NCBI GenBank assembly: GCA_003640385.1
Contig: RCAB01000176.1
Coordinates: 1-64,000 of the forward strand
DNA length: 64,000 nucleotides
Direction of reading: 5' to 3'
From: Setaria digitata
Lineage: Eukaryota > Nematoda > Chromadorea > Rhabditida > Setariidae
A model generated the notes under the pieces. That model saw nothing but the letters and a program-made list of their open reading frames with translations, was not told the origin of the DNA and ran no database searches. The translations under genes and the position numbers were made by a program. Positions 45,431 through 57,637 of this stretch are shown one piece after another (the first letter of the stretch is position 1; each line of letters opens with the position of its first letter).

Positions 45431-48075
45431 TATTTTGGTAGAAATTCAATCTTCTTTTGTATTGGCGATATAGTCAAAGTATATTTGTGTTATTACACTA
45501 TTTTTCTAACACGACAACCATTCGTTTCAGTTCAGTAAGTAGAAGGGAAATATGTATGTTTGGTACCTATTTTTTTTTTCCATATTATTTCCAACTTTAA
45601 TGCTGTTTTGTAAGCTGTTTCTGTTCCTGTTTCAAAACAAGTTAGTAGCGATGGTGATGGATTTCTGGGAAAGGACGGCTGCCTGTTCATGTTAAACGAT
45701 TTCCTCGTATATTTGCCGAATAGTTGAAAGAAGGAACAAATTTTAAAATGAATAATTGCATGTAATGTATTTTTTAAAGTTCTTGCTGTTTCGGTACCTG
45801 TTGATCTTAGGCGCATGTTTTCTGTCTTGCAGTGAATTGTTTTTTACGCGATTTAAAGAAATTTTCGGTTAATTTGGTTTTTGGAATTTTTAGTGTATCG
45901 GAAAGTTTGGCTTTCTTGTTGTTGTTGTTCACGTTCTTTCCTTGCTTAACTCATTTTCTGGCTTCAGGGAAACAAGAAATTGAGTAGTAAATTGTCGTTC
46001 GGTTGTGTCTTTTCCTTTTTTTCAAGGCCTGTTGTTAAAAATATAGATAGTTTTACCAGATATTTGCCTTTTTTTGTTGTATTCAATTTCATTTTCTGTT
46101 TCTTCATTTTCATGTAGAAATCCCTCACTGAAAATACAGACCATTTTGTTTTGTTTATTAACAGTATCATCAAGATTGTCCGGTGATCCCGTAATATGTT
46201 TTCTCATACTGATGTAGTTCCACCCACAATACGCGGGCTTCCTGAGGGAGACTGACGATCATATTTTGCTTAAGCCACTTGACCAATAATTTTTTTTTTT
46301 TTTTTTTTTTGAGTTTTTTTGTGCTTCCGTTCATTCAGTAATTAATAAATACCTGGCAGTGTAATATGCGCACAATAGAATAGTGTCTTATATCGCATGA
46401 TGTTACAGAGGTTATATTCATGTTTGCTTTTTTTTTTTACTGTTGGGTTCATTTTGACAGTTGCTGTTGGCGCTACTGCGCATAAACTGTTCCCCTATTT
46501 TCTGTGCTGCTGCCAATGTATTATGCGAATTTAGCGGAATAAGAAAATTCCTCACACCCGACACTTTTTTTTTTTAATCAAATGTGACACAAGATTAAGA
46601 CTTTGTATGCATTGAAATAATTTCTTTTCTGAAATATCAGTTGAATTGCATAATTTTTATTCAATGGATTCTGAACCATGGAATTTCTCAATCGAGAAAC
46701 CACTTTTTTTCCAGTCATACTTCATTTTAGTAACATTGAGCTGGGATGTTGTGTAACTGCCTGCTTAATGTATAAAATAAAGGTAGGTTATTCGTTTGTT
46801 TAGTTTCTTACCTCAAGAACATATCAATTAATGAGTTTGTGCCGAATTAATGAAGTGTAACAGTTTCAACGACAAACCAACATTAATAATGTTGAACTTT
46901 TGTTGGATGGCATTTGCAAGCTTTTGTCCGTAATATTCCATCTATGCTCTCCTAATTAGATACCATTGTTCGTGTTAATAGTGGAACGGTTGATGTTGAG
47001 CCATTGATAATTGTAATTAATGTTTCGTTGCTGATAAGAGAGAGAAGTGTAGTACGCTCTCTCACCCAACATTTAGAGGTTGATGTGCGTGCTGGTCGCT
47101 GATGATAAACTGTAGGCCATCCTCTTCCACCTTCCGCCTTTTCCTTCCCCTTTCTCTGTCTTCTTCACTTTGTAGCGTATCGTTTGCCAGAGTGAGTATG
47201 TTTTTTCCACCTGTCTCTTCCAAATTTTGAGACTAATTAGCAAATTTAGCAAGAAATTTTCACTATAGAGATTAAAAGTTAGAGAATAAAGATAAAGTGG
47301 ATCAGTTTACACTTATTATGAAACAAATGAGCTTGATATAGTTCTTATTTTTCTTTTTTTGTCCTAGATCGGTAGATATTAGAGTGATAGTTGTACTGTA
47401 AGATTGATAATTATTAAGATTTTCAGATATAAATTATAGCTAATTGAATAAGAATTTGTTTTTTTTTTTTTTTTTTTTTTTTCGTAAAATATTTCAAGGT
47501 CACATCCTATAAAATGTATCCTTAGAATAGTGCAAGGGTTAGTGATCTTTGCCCTTTTTCTATTCGAAAATCTAATGGTAATATAACACTCGACAAAACG
47601 ATATGAAACTACTGCATTTCAGTACATTTTTATTTTAAACAGCTAAAGCAATTAAATATTTAATGATTAAATGATAAGGATTTTGTAGATTTATCAAATT
47701 TTATATCGGAGTTGCGAAATGTTAATAATGAGTTGGAGATGAATAACGCTGGTAGATTAGGTCATTTTATTGATGTTTCATTCATGCTATTCTGGTTATC
47801 TGAACTTCATGATAATTTTTTTTTTTTTTGAGATTTTTACAGAAATTTCTTCTAAATTTGTTCGCCATAAACTGATATTGACTATTGTAATGGTTTTCGT
47901 TGATTTTACTATACGTCTACCATATCATTTTAATGAATCTAGATAGTTTTCTAAGTATTTTAATTACTGAATGGTAATGCTACATCTGTTATTCTGTATT
48001 TTACCTTATATATGACTTAGTCGTGTAGCGTTGCACTGAAAGTTTATCACTTCGGATGATTTACTATTATATTCA
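45431..48075. other. Intergenic region upstream of the first elongase
   Basis: 2.6 kb without a recognisable gene. It holds poly-T runs (for example 46290-46311 and 47459-47482) and two TGATAAG sites, at 47032-47038 and 47672-47678, which fit GATA-factor binding upstream of an intestinal gene. Confidence 0.55.
47032..47678 (+). promoter_or_regulatory. Two TGATAAG (GATA-factor) sites upstream of elongase 1
   Basis: Exact TGATAAG at 47032-47038 and 47672-47678. In C. elegans this extended GATA motif is the binding site of ELT-2, the main intestinal activator. Chance occurrence is quite possible in AT-rich DNA. Confidence 0.3.
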
Positions 48076-48078
48076 GAT

Positions 48079-49625
48079 ATGGAAGAGTTGAAGCGAATCG
48101 CTTTTACAGCACCATTTCGATACGAAGAAGCAGTCCGTTATACCGCTTCCCTTCGTAATGTTGGAATATACTTTTCTGTGGCGTACGTGATCACTATTTT
48201 CTCCATCAAACTTGTGATGACTCGCTTCAAACCGTTTCAGGTTTTTACTTTATAATGGTTTTTATAGCTGTGTTTAATTGTTGATAGTTCAGTTATTAAA
48301 ATCAAAACTGTCATCATTGAAAGAAAGAAATTACTATTTTTACAAGAGATGTATAAGCGATATAAAGTCGTTGAAGTTTAACAAGTTCTCACTTCTGTTT
48401 ATATAAGTTTAAAATTCGAATAACCCTTCACATTTTAGCTCACGGCAGCGTTGAATTTTTGGAATACGTGGTTGGCGGTATTTAGCGTGTTGGGATCGTT
48501 TTTTACATCTATTGCTCTCTTCTCCGAAATCTTCAATCATGGTCTTGTAGGTACGTATTTCTACTTCGGTAACGAGTGATTTACTGTTAATGACGTTAGA
48601 ATATATATATTTAATTCCACTAGTGGAATGTTGCAGTCCTACTATCGTGGAATCAGTGGGTATTACTTTTAACGACTAACTTTTGTCGTATCAGTGCGTG
48701 TTACATGTCACAACATGTCGTGCATGATTATAAAATCAAGGTATCGGGTTTTGCTATCTGTGAAGGTTTGCTCATTCCATGTTGATTTTTGATTTTTGTT
48801 TCAGCTTCATATACGAAAGTCGGTGATTTCTTCGAAGGAACCAGTGGTTACTGGTCATGGTTGTTTTGCTTATCGAAATTTGCAGAGCTTGGTGATACAA
48901 TACTGATTGTATTGCGTAAGAAACCGCTGATCTTCCTGCATTGGTATCACCATGTTTTAACTCTCAACTATGGCATAATCTCCTACAGCCAACATACACC
49001 ATACAATACATGGATTATATGGTTGAACTTCACAGTTCATAGTTTTATGTACAGGTGAGCTATTTTTATATGTATTTCAGTATATCGATCAGGCCATATT
49101 TTCATTATTTGCTTTATTTCTATCACTAAAGCATCTAGTAATGTTTTTAATTCTCATTTATTCTGAGCATGTCAAATTTTCTTAATTTCATAGCGACATA
49201 GCAGTTGTATGCATTTTCTTTCTTTTATTGGAATTTATTCTATCGATTTGGGAGCACTAAAGTACGAAATATTATAATAATAAAAGACCGTCTTTGTATA
49301 TTTCTGTTGTGTTGATTTTTTGTGTTTCTTTTTTTCCAGTTACTATTTCCTCCGATCAATCCACATTCGTGTACCAGCTACCATCGCGAGAAATATTACA
49401 TCAATGCAAATGCTCCAGTTCATCATAACGTTGCTGATTCTTATGCATGTTGGTTATTTGATGGCTATTGGTGAAGCTGTGGATGGAACGTTAAGCACAT
49501 ATTTGCTGTGTTTGGGCATGGAAATTTCTTACGTTATACTTTTTGCTAATTTCTACTACCAATCGTATGTGAAAGGTGGAGGAAAAAAATTTAAAGAAGA
49601 GAAAATGGCGGTGAAAAAGGATTAA
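48079..49625 (+). CDS. Very-long-chain fatty acid elongase (ELO family), copy 1
   Basis: Condensing enzyme (3-ketoacyl-CoA synthase) of the ER fatty-acid elongation cycle. Four exons: 48079-48240, 48439-48550, 48805-49054, 49340-49625, giving 269 aa, the standard size. The histidine box HWYHH is at 137-141, preceded by the ELO signature KFAELGDT (116-123) and LRKKP (128-132). HSFMYSYYF follows. About seven hydrophobic segments are present, and the C-terminus is Lys-rich (EEKMAVKKD), fitting ER residence. A trans-splice acceptor (ttcag, ending 48076) lies directly upstream of the ATG. It shares two intron positions with the second elongase 4 kb downstream: phase 1 before the TKVG/TEIG segment, and phase 2 after SFMY. 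It is clearly a paralog of that gene. Which ELO-1 to ELO-9 ortholog it is cannot be decided here. Confidence 0.93.
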
Positions 49626-50312
49626 TATAATGTTTTCTTACTCCATTCTTTGTAATTTAGGCTTAATCTTGCTATTCTTTATCTATGTATTTGTCTTTTT
49701 AATCTGAATGAATTTTCTAGATTAATTCCTGAAACTTCAATCCTTTTTCTTCTTTTATAAACCTGAGAGTGAGTCGGGATGAATTCCAGAATTTCCTTTT
49801 TGAATTTCGTGATATTGTACTGCTATTTAAGATCAGAAAATTGTGAAATGCTGAATGTCAGTGAGTAATAAGATGTAAGAGACGAAAGTGTTAAACATTG
49901 ATAAAATTAAGGATGGGAAGAAGGAAAAAGCTGATTTATTAGTTTCTGTGAAGAAAATAGAGATAATGGGTTGTTTGAATATAAGCCACAACAAATTTTG
50001 TGGCATACAGGAAATAGTGTTATAATGAAGAGATTACATGTTAAGGAAGTCATTTCTGGAATCTTTTGTCACAATATGAGTAAAGGTTAGACTTTTTCGC
50101 CTTTCGGAATTGCTGTCTTCCTCACTGTCGTATCTTCATCTGTCCGAGAACACTTGTTGCGCCTCATTGTACCATTTGTGCCAACCTTCTGTTGTTTCTG
50201 GATCTAATGGACCGCGTATTAATTTGGTTCAAGATTATTGATAACTTTATGGTGGGGAGGACTTCATTTTGCCATATCCTTGACCTAAATAACTTGGGAA
50301 GTAGTGTGTTAG

Positions 50313-50343
<31 letters not shown>

Positions 50344-53300
50344 TGCTACTGGGAGCTTATATCGAAAGAAAAATTTCCGCTCATATTCTATTGCAGTGTT
50401 GACTTATGGTCGTTATAGGCCATTTTAAAGTTATGCAACCAGTTGGGAGCATGATTAACGATAAAATAATGGATTGTGTGCGAATTTCATCGTTGTTTGT
50501 CATTGAAAGAAGTTTCCTTCGAATTAGTTCCATGAGGTTTTAAAATTTTCCAACCCTTTACCGGTTTCATTTATTTCCTTTCCTTGTCATCGCTGATTGG
50601 TACTTTGCCATAGAGATTATATACTGTGGCAGGTTCGTTATTACGTTTGATCTATTTCATTTAATGCCACCTTTTCCGGCAAGGCCATTGCTATTCAATT
50701 TTTTCTGCTTTTTTTTTCTCTCTCTCTTTTTCCTTTCATATTACATATCAAATTGCAGTAATAGTTAGTTATTTTTGTCCTTAATTCATTTGTTACTGTC
50801 ATTATCACAAAGTAGTGGATAATTTTTAATTGTTACTGCGATATTTCTACATCATCGATGCGTCAAGAAATGCGTTGCTTCCATTCGCTTATCACTTTCA
50901 AAGCTTAAATTACAGATAGTGTTAGCAAACTTATCGCATTGTCTTCTTTGTTATGACTAATATTGTTATATGTTAAATTTCCATTTATAAAATTCCTTTG
51001 AAAACACTTAGTGAAGTTATAGCCTTGGAGAAGTTGGGAATGCTTCCTAATTTTCTTCTGGAATAAAACACAGCTAGTTAGTGAACTACCTCCTTGAGTA
51101 TTAACCAATTGTTGGCTGATTAATGACACGGAAGGAAGAGAGTAAAATGTCAGGTTAAAGGTCATTTTTCTTTCTCTTTTTTTTCTGACCGCACAACAAT
51201 GGTAAGGATCAAAGGCCATACACTGATTTATAGTTACATTACTTGTAAGGTGAGTTAAACTTCGCACTTGCCTCCGGGAAACCGGTTTGAGTGTAATACA
51301 CATCCTCTCGTATTGCGTTTTCTCAATACACTGCGTCCGTCTGCTTGGGATTTAAATATTCCTAACTGAAGGAAGAGTAATTCAGTTTTTCAATGATTAT
51401 GAAACGTCACTGACGTGTTTTCGAGTAGTAATGCTAGTTGCAGTCCCGGTTATTGCAAGAGTTACTCAACTTGCAGTTATCAATCTTGTCCTAAATTATC
51501 ATCAGAACTCAAATGAAAATTATTTTCTGTTGGTTTGTTGCAAAGTATTATTTTATTACTTTCAATGCGAGATGGTATAATTATTTTTTATTATTTAACT
51601 AAATATGGGATGAGAAGAAACATGGGAGGATAAGAATGTTTGCTCGAATCGTAACATTTTATTATAAATTAGCCTGGTTGATAATTTTAAATCATATCAT
51701 CTGATGTTACTCCATCAGATGTGAGATAATTTTTGAGTTTAAAGCTAAAAGTTCATTGAATTTGGGCATGCACAAAGCACAAATTTTGTCTCACTACTTA
51801 CTTACAGAAGCTTTCAGTCTTGATATTTTTGTGTGGAAAAAACTAAAAAGTTTTCATTGTCATCATTTATGTTGGTTTTTTTTTTTCAAATTTTCCTTTT
51901 TTCCCTCTCTCCTTCTTTCTCTCTCTCTCTCTCTCTCAAAAATAGGATACATTTTGAGATGGCTTTTCCCTATCAGTGGAGTTGAAATTTTTTTCCCTTC
52001 ATGGAAAATTTTCGACAGATTTAAAGCTAGAAATGATTTCGTAATTTTAGCTTGAAAAAAGAGAGGGAGACAGAAGAAGAGGAAAAGAAAGAGAGAAAGG
52101 GCAGCTGTGCTTCCTGGTTCCAATGGAATCGATTTTTGGTCTTTCACCAAAATGCTAAGTGAATGGAAGGCCGGAGGAGGGAGGGGGTAGTGATGGATAG
52201 GCGGGGAAGGATATAATCCAATCATTCTCCCTTTAAAGAGGCTAGCTAGCTATGGTTCGTTCACGTCTAGCTTACCTTTTGTTTGGGTGAAAAGTTGTAA
52301 TGCATTAGGATAAGAGTGATGAGTTTTGTGCTCACTGATAACATCAAATCAATCATTGATAATTATTTCACTATTTTAAATTTCGAAATTATTTAGAAAT
52401 AAGTTTGAAAATAAATTCTATTGTAACTTATTAATTTTTCTTGTGCAATTAATTTTGCAGTTTTTTTTTTTTTCTTCCTTTCTTTGATTTATATGGAATT
52501 CAACATTGCAATGTCTCATTTTCTTTTTTTTTTTTGATTTCATTTTTCTTTTTATCTAATTTTCTTTTGCAATATAAAATTTATCACTTCTCAACGGAAT
52601 GCAAAATGAAATGTTGAACTTTTGCAAAGTATTGCTACAGTTATGTGGAAAAGAATTAGTAAGAAAATAAGAACCGTTCCTTCAAAAATAATAATAATTT
52701 TGCTATGAAGTTATTAGAGAAACACTGTGCTCTGAAGTAGGGAAACAAATGATAAGAATATGAACTATCAGGGCACATGTGATACGATGTACCATTGCTT
52801 ACACTTTTACATCGCAGACTTTATCAGGCTATATAAATATTTAATCATTTAATGATGAGATCGAGTAGACAGATTATCTGTGTACCGTCAATCCTACACT
52901 ATTTTATTTGTATTTCACTTTTTTTTTTTTTCTTTCATTTCCTATTCCTTTCCATCCCTGTCTTTGCATCTCCTATTTGTTTTATTCATTTTGTTCGTTG
53001 ATCTTTTCATACCTTATGAACTGATAAGGAAAGAAGCAAAGATGTGGTAGATGTAGACAGGTAAGGAGGGCGGAGTGTGCTCATTGTTATCTTTGATCAT
53101 GCGCATTTTACTTTGCTGATAAGAAAAATGGTACCACCATATATAAAGTTTTGCAATTTTTCCGTAAATTGCCTTTCGAATGTTTCGCTCTTTCGCTTTT
53201 TTTTTTTTTTTTTTTTTTTTTTTTTCTTCGTTAATAATTTAAATTACTGTTGCAATAGTGGTATTGGAAGTGAGCAGTGATGATAGGTATCTCTCTCTGC

Positions 53301-53710
53301 ACAGTTGTCTCTAATCTGTTTTATATTCATTTCATACACTATTTGTTCTGATTTCTGCTTTTCTCTTTTGTTGTTTTTTCATTTATTTGAGAAAAAAAAA
53401 AAAAAAAAAAAAGAAAGAAAAAGGAAGTAATATTTTTCATGCAGGGGTTTCCAATTTATTTTATTTGAAATATTAGCTGTGAAGGTTCCTTTTTTTTCCT
53501 TTTTGTGAGTAGATTTGATGAAATTAAATGGTTGTTAAGCTGAAGGTATTTTATGTGGTAAAAGAAAATGCGTTATGGTTAAATTTGCAGAATGAAATTT
53601 AATGATTCAAACGAGAAGGAATGAATGCATTTGCTCTTATTTTGTTCCATTTCTGCTGATGAAACTCTTCGTGGTTTCTCTTCCTTTTTTTTTTTTTTTT
53701 TTTTTTTGCA
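49626..53710. other. Intergenic region between the elongases
   Basis: 4.1 kb with no recognisable gene. It contains long pyrimidine/poly-T stretches and a CT-rich block near 51900-51940. The largest open frame (51303-50905, minus, 132 codons) resembles nothing I know. Two TGATAAG sites lie in its last 700 bp. Confidence 0.55.
53022..53123 (+). promoter_or_regulatory. Two TGATAAG (GATA-factor) sites upstream of elongase 2
   Basis: Exact TGATAAG at 53022-53028 and 53117-53123, 95 bp apart and about 600-700 bp before the start codon. They fit intestinal GATA-factor control; inference only. Confidence 0.35.
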
Positions 53711-53715
53711 GAACT

Positions 53716-55120
53716 ATGGAATTTATATTCGGATCGAAATTTGAATTTGAACCAGCTCGAAAATGGGCATCGGAAATGGAATGGACTATATTGAATATAT
53801 CATTAACATATGTTGTCACCATATTTGTTATTAAATATGCAATGCGTGATCGTAAACCATATGATTTACAACAACCACTTGTTATATGGAATGCTCTCTT
53901 GGCTATTTTTAGCATTCTTGGTGTTGCTAAAATAACACCTGTTTTCCTCAAGCAAATAACTACCAAAGGATATATCAGTTAGCTCTTTTTTTTTTTTATT
54001 TTTACTTGAAAGAATTCGTTTTCCAAACACTTTGCTTTGTCTTAAAGATAAAGTAGTTTGCTGTATTGCAATCTGCTTCTCATTTTTAAATCTTTTAATT
54101 CATGTTATAGTTTCAATCATAAATTGAATTTTTTTTCAAGCTATGCTTTTGAAATCTTTATGCCTTTTAGAATTAATTATTTAGGCACGTTCACTGAAAT
54201 AGGACCGTGCTTCACAGATGAGGTTGCTGGTTATTGGACTTTCTTGTGGGTTGTCTCAAAAGTCCCGGAACTTCTGGATACGATATTTATAGTATTAAGG
54301 AAACGTCCACTGATGCTGATGCATTGGTACCATCATGCGCTTACCGGATATTTCGCGATAGTTACATATGCCAATAAGAATGCGTACATGATTTGGGTTG
54401 TCTGGCTCAATTTCATCGTGCACTCTTTTATGTATAGGTGAATTTAACAGTTATTGGATTGATATTTGAGACTTGTTTGTTCAGAAGTATTCTAGAACAG
54501 TTGCAAATAAATTTAGAAATTTAATTTCCTATTGAACTGCATTTGATTGATGGTAGGAGTGTCCGGTTTAAAAAACTGAATTTAGTATGTGAAGTTTTAA
54601 GCTAACATTCTGGATTCAATTCATATTTTTTACTCTTTTCAGTTATTACATGCTACGGTCGCTTCGTATACGTATTCCGCCACAGATTGCTCAGTTCATA
54701 ACTTTTGGCCAGATTATTCAGGTTTGTATATGGCTTATTGACTTGCAAATGTTAATAGGTTTTTAGTTCAGTTCACTAGTTATCATTTTCATTTCAGCAT
54801 TTATCGTAACAAAACTTAAAAAACACCAGCAATTGTTCTGAAAAAAAAAAAAATTAGATTGATTTTGATGCTACTGATAATGATATTAACAGGAATTAAT
54901 GTTACAGTTTGCCATAACGCATGTAGTGATGATACATTTGGCTATTCTTGCTCTTACTACAACAAGTAATTACGCTGTCACGTTACGAGGTTTTGCACTT
55001 GGTACCTTGATGGAGGTAACGTATCTGGTACTGTGGATCCGCTTTTATTACGTTTCCTATTATGCAAATGGTGGAAAGAAGTATAATGAACATAAAAAGA
55101 GTGTCAAAGCTCAGCAATGA
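53716..55120 (+). CDS. Very-long-chain fatty acid elongase (ELO family), copy 2
   Basis: Four exons: 53716-53977, 54185-54437, 54643-54721, 54893-55120, giving 273 aa. The ELO signature KVPELLDT is at 113-120, LRKRP at 125-129, and the catalytic histidine box HWYHH at 134-138. HSFMYSYYM and the membrane segments follow in the normal order. The Lys-rich C-terminus (HKKSVKAQQ) is cytosolic. A poly-pyrimidine/AG trans-splice acceptor ends at 53711, five bases before the ATG; earlier in-frame ATGs would be upstream of it. Compared with the upstream paralog it lacks the first intron and has gained or kept one after GQIIQ. Reaction and location are as for that copy; substrate preference cannot be predicted. 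The amino termini and last segments have diverged strongly, so the duplication is old. Confidence 0.93.
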
Positions 55121-55750
55121 AAAGCAGAGAAAAAAAAAGAGAATAATGATTCATTTTTTTTCTTTTTTTTTTTTTTTTTAAACAAAAAGATCATTGTTGA
55201 ATTTGCTTATCCGATATTCTCATCAAACTGCTCATTCATCCCATTGCACTGTTGCATTTGTTGAGCTCGCAAATGAAAAGTTCCAATGGTATTTTATTGA
55301 AATTGATAGAATGACAGGAAATGTCTCATTCATCAGCGTAATTTTTGCAAAATTTTTCGTTGGAAAACGAAAAAAGAAGAAAAAAAGTATTTCGCTGTTG
55401 TGCAAAAAATGATTTGCAAAAAAAAAAAAAAAAAAGTCTTGCATCGTTCGCAATTTTTGCTGGCTGTTAAAATTTTCTCTTTAATTATTTGACCTCTCAG
55501 GCAGCGGTGTTTACTTTATGCCATGACTATTTTAAGTCTTTTTTTTTTTTAATTTTCTTTGATTCCTTAATTTAGTACAAGGTTTTTTTTTTTCTTTTTT
55601 TTCAATGCCATCATAAAATGTATGTATTTTTGAGAAGCCTCTCTTATTATCAGCTCAGCTAATGCGATATTTGTTAAAAGTATGAAAATGCAATTCGGAT
55701 TTTTCTGCTCGTAAAAATTCAATATTTGTAACCGTACTCATCTCATTCCT

Positions 55751-55786
<36 letters not shown>

Positions 55787-56467
55787 CATCTCTTTTTTTT
55801 AAAATCCTTTTTGACTGTTACAAAAAGAAGAGGCAAATGAGGAGGAGTTTATTCGTCTCCTCATTACATTCTTTTTATTCGTTAAATGTAAATCTTTTTT
55901 TTTTTTTTTCTTTATCAAATATAGAAGTGTTTTCTAAGAAGAGGAAATGATTGTTGCACAGAATAAACAAGGTTGAAAGTTTTGATCAATACAATAAAAA
56001 GTTTCAGTTGCAAAGTTCGAGGAATTTGAAATTTTGTTGTTGCATTTTTTGACCATTAGTTCGGTTTATTTTATTTTATTTTCTAATTCACTGACGAATA
56101 CTGACTGCGTTGTTTACGTGGATTCATATCAAAAAAAAAAAAAACGAATGGTACGGTAATTTAGACCTACGAAAAAAAAAAGCGTTTGTCAGTTATGATA
56201 CAGTACTGTTTATAAAAGATCTATTGTGAAAAAAAAAAAAAAATTTTATTTTGATAAGTGGATAATTGTACTCCTAAGGTTACATGTTTTGATCAATTCC
56301 TCGAACCGTACAACTTTGGCATTATAGTATTAAAAGAAATTTTAATTGGAAAGATAAACTCTTCGGGATGGAACTTTTTTTTTTTTTTTTTTTTCAGTGG
56401 ATATAATATGTACCGAAAGTTACGGTGAATTTTAAAGTATTTCGTTGATGCATTCTTCCTTCTGATG
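55121..56467. other. Intergenic region with homopolymer tracts
   Basis: No gene recognised. It contains one of the longest T runs of the window (about 55752-55786) and several A runs of 12-17 nt. Convergent 3' ends of elongase 2 (+) and the cysteine-rich gene (-) lie here. Confidence 0.6.
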
Positions 56468-57637
56468 TTATCCCACACATTGGCCATTGTAGCAGAATCC
56501 CATTGCGCACTGATTATTGATACATGTTCCATCTGTAATGGGAATTTCAGGAGAATTATCAAAATGAAGCATCATTTCAAAATTGTTTTACCAAGGATTG
56601 AAAGAAACCTTAGAATATTTCTGATCTTATTTTCTCTTTTTTTTTTTTTTTTTTAAAGTTAATTATTTCAAATCATTATTCGCTAATGCTAATCGTAGAT
56701 AATTTTTGCTTTTGCTCACAATTTCATTATTTTAATAGTACTTATATTAATGAGATGTGAGTTAATTAATATTTCGAAACTGTTTATTTCAATCAAATAT
56801 TTTGTAATTTAGACGAAGTTCTATATATTACCAAGCATTTATAAGTGAATTTAATAAAATGAAATATATTCTATTAAATAAAATTGAAATTAAAAAGACT
56901 CACAAATATTGGATACTGGGATACATTGTGACTTGTAACAACCATGTCCAGCTGGACACTGTCCATTTACGCATGGACCAATAGCTGAAAAGCTGCATCA
57001 GAATTTTTGTGTTGCTTATTTAAAAAAAAAATTAACAAATCAAAAAAAAAAAAAAAGAAAAGAGGAAGAAAAGAAAAATGGATAAGAGTAATAAAACGTA
57101 CAACGGTTGGGAGGAGTAGGTGTTACAGGTGTAATAGGTGGATAAAAACTTGGTCTTACATATGGATATGGATATGGATTATATGGATAATAGCAGAAAA
57201 CGCACTGCCATTGACTGGCTGCAAATTTAATTATGAAAATGTTTAGTTTAAATTTTGCTTGAAGGTTTTTAAACAAAAAAAGAAAGAAAATACAAATTTT
57301 GTTGAATTAGTTACTTGGTATGAAGAGAAAAAAAGGAGTATATTACAGCAAAAGTAAAGGAAAAAAAGAAAAAGAAATCCAGATGAGCGGTAGGCAGAAG
57401 TTTAGCAAAAATTATTGATGTTTTTTGTTTTTATTAATGGTTTAAATTAAGAATGAAAAATTTTCCCTTCTTGATAAGAATTGAACAATAAAAGTTTTCC
57501 TTTTTTTTTTTTTTCCTTGTGACATTAATTTGAAAAACTTTGTTACATCTTTTAAAAGATAGAGAGAGAGAAAAAAAAAAGACGGTACCTGTGAATGATA
57601 GCATAGTGATAAGTAATGTAAGAAAAAAAAGAACCAT
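56468..57637 (-). CDS. Small secreted cysteine-rich protein
   Basis: Four minus-strand exons join with phase-1 introns throughout: 57637-57589, 57218-57102, 56984-56904, 56532-56468, giving 103 aa. A signal peptide (MVLFFLTLLITMLSFTAS) is followed by WQCVFC and a Tyr/Pro-rich linker (PYNPYPYPYV..PPITPVTPTPP). Two short cysteine repeats come next, CVNGQCPAGHGCYKSQC and CINNQCAMGFCYNGQC. Each is encoded by its own exon flanked by phase-1 introns, so they can be duplicated as modules. The spacing C-x4-C-x5-C-x4-C (second copy C-x4-C-x4-C-x4-C) resembles nematode cysteine-rich extracellular modules of the EB/lustrin type. I cannot name the family. The Tyr/Pro linker is suggestive of cuticle or eggshell proteins. 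Encoded function is unknown; secretion is the only firm inference. Confidence 0.82.

Noticed and set aside
50905..51303. 132-codon minus-strand frame between the elongases
   Set aside because: The longest unexplained frame, but its composition is unremarkable, I recognise nothing in it, and no neighbouring exons could be attached. Probably chance.
51863..52225. 120-codon minus-strand frame rich in Pro, Leu and Arg-Glu
   Set aside because: It is produced by a pyrimidine-rich (CT)n and poly-T stretch; low-complexity artefact.
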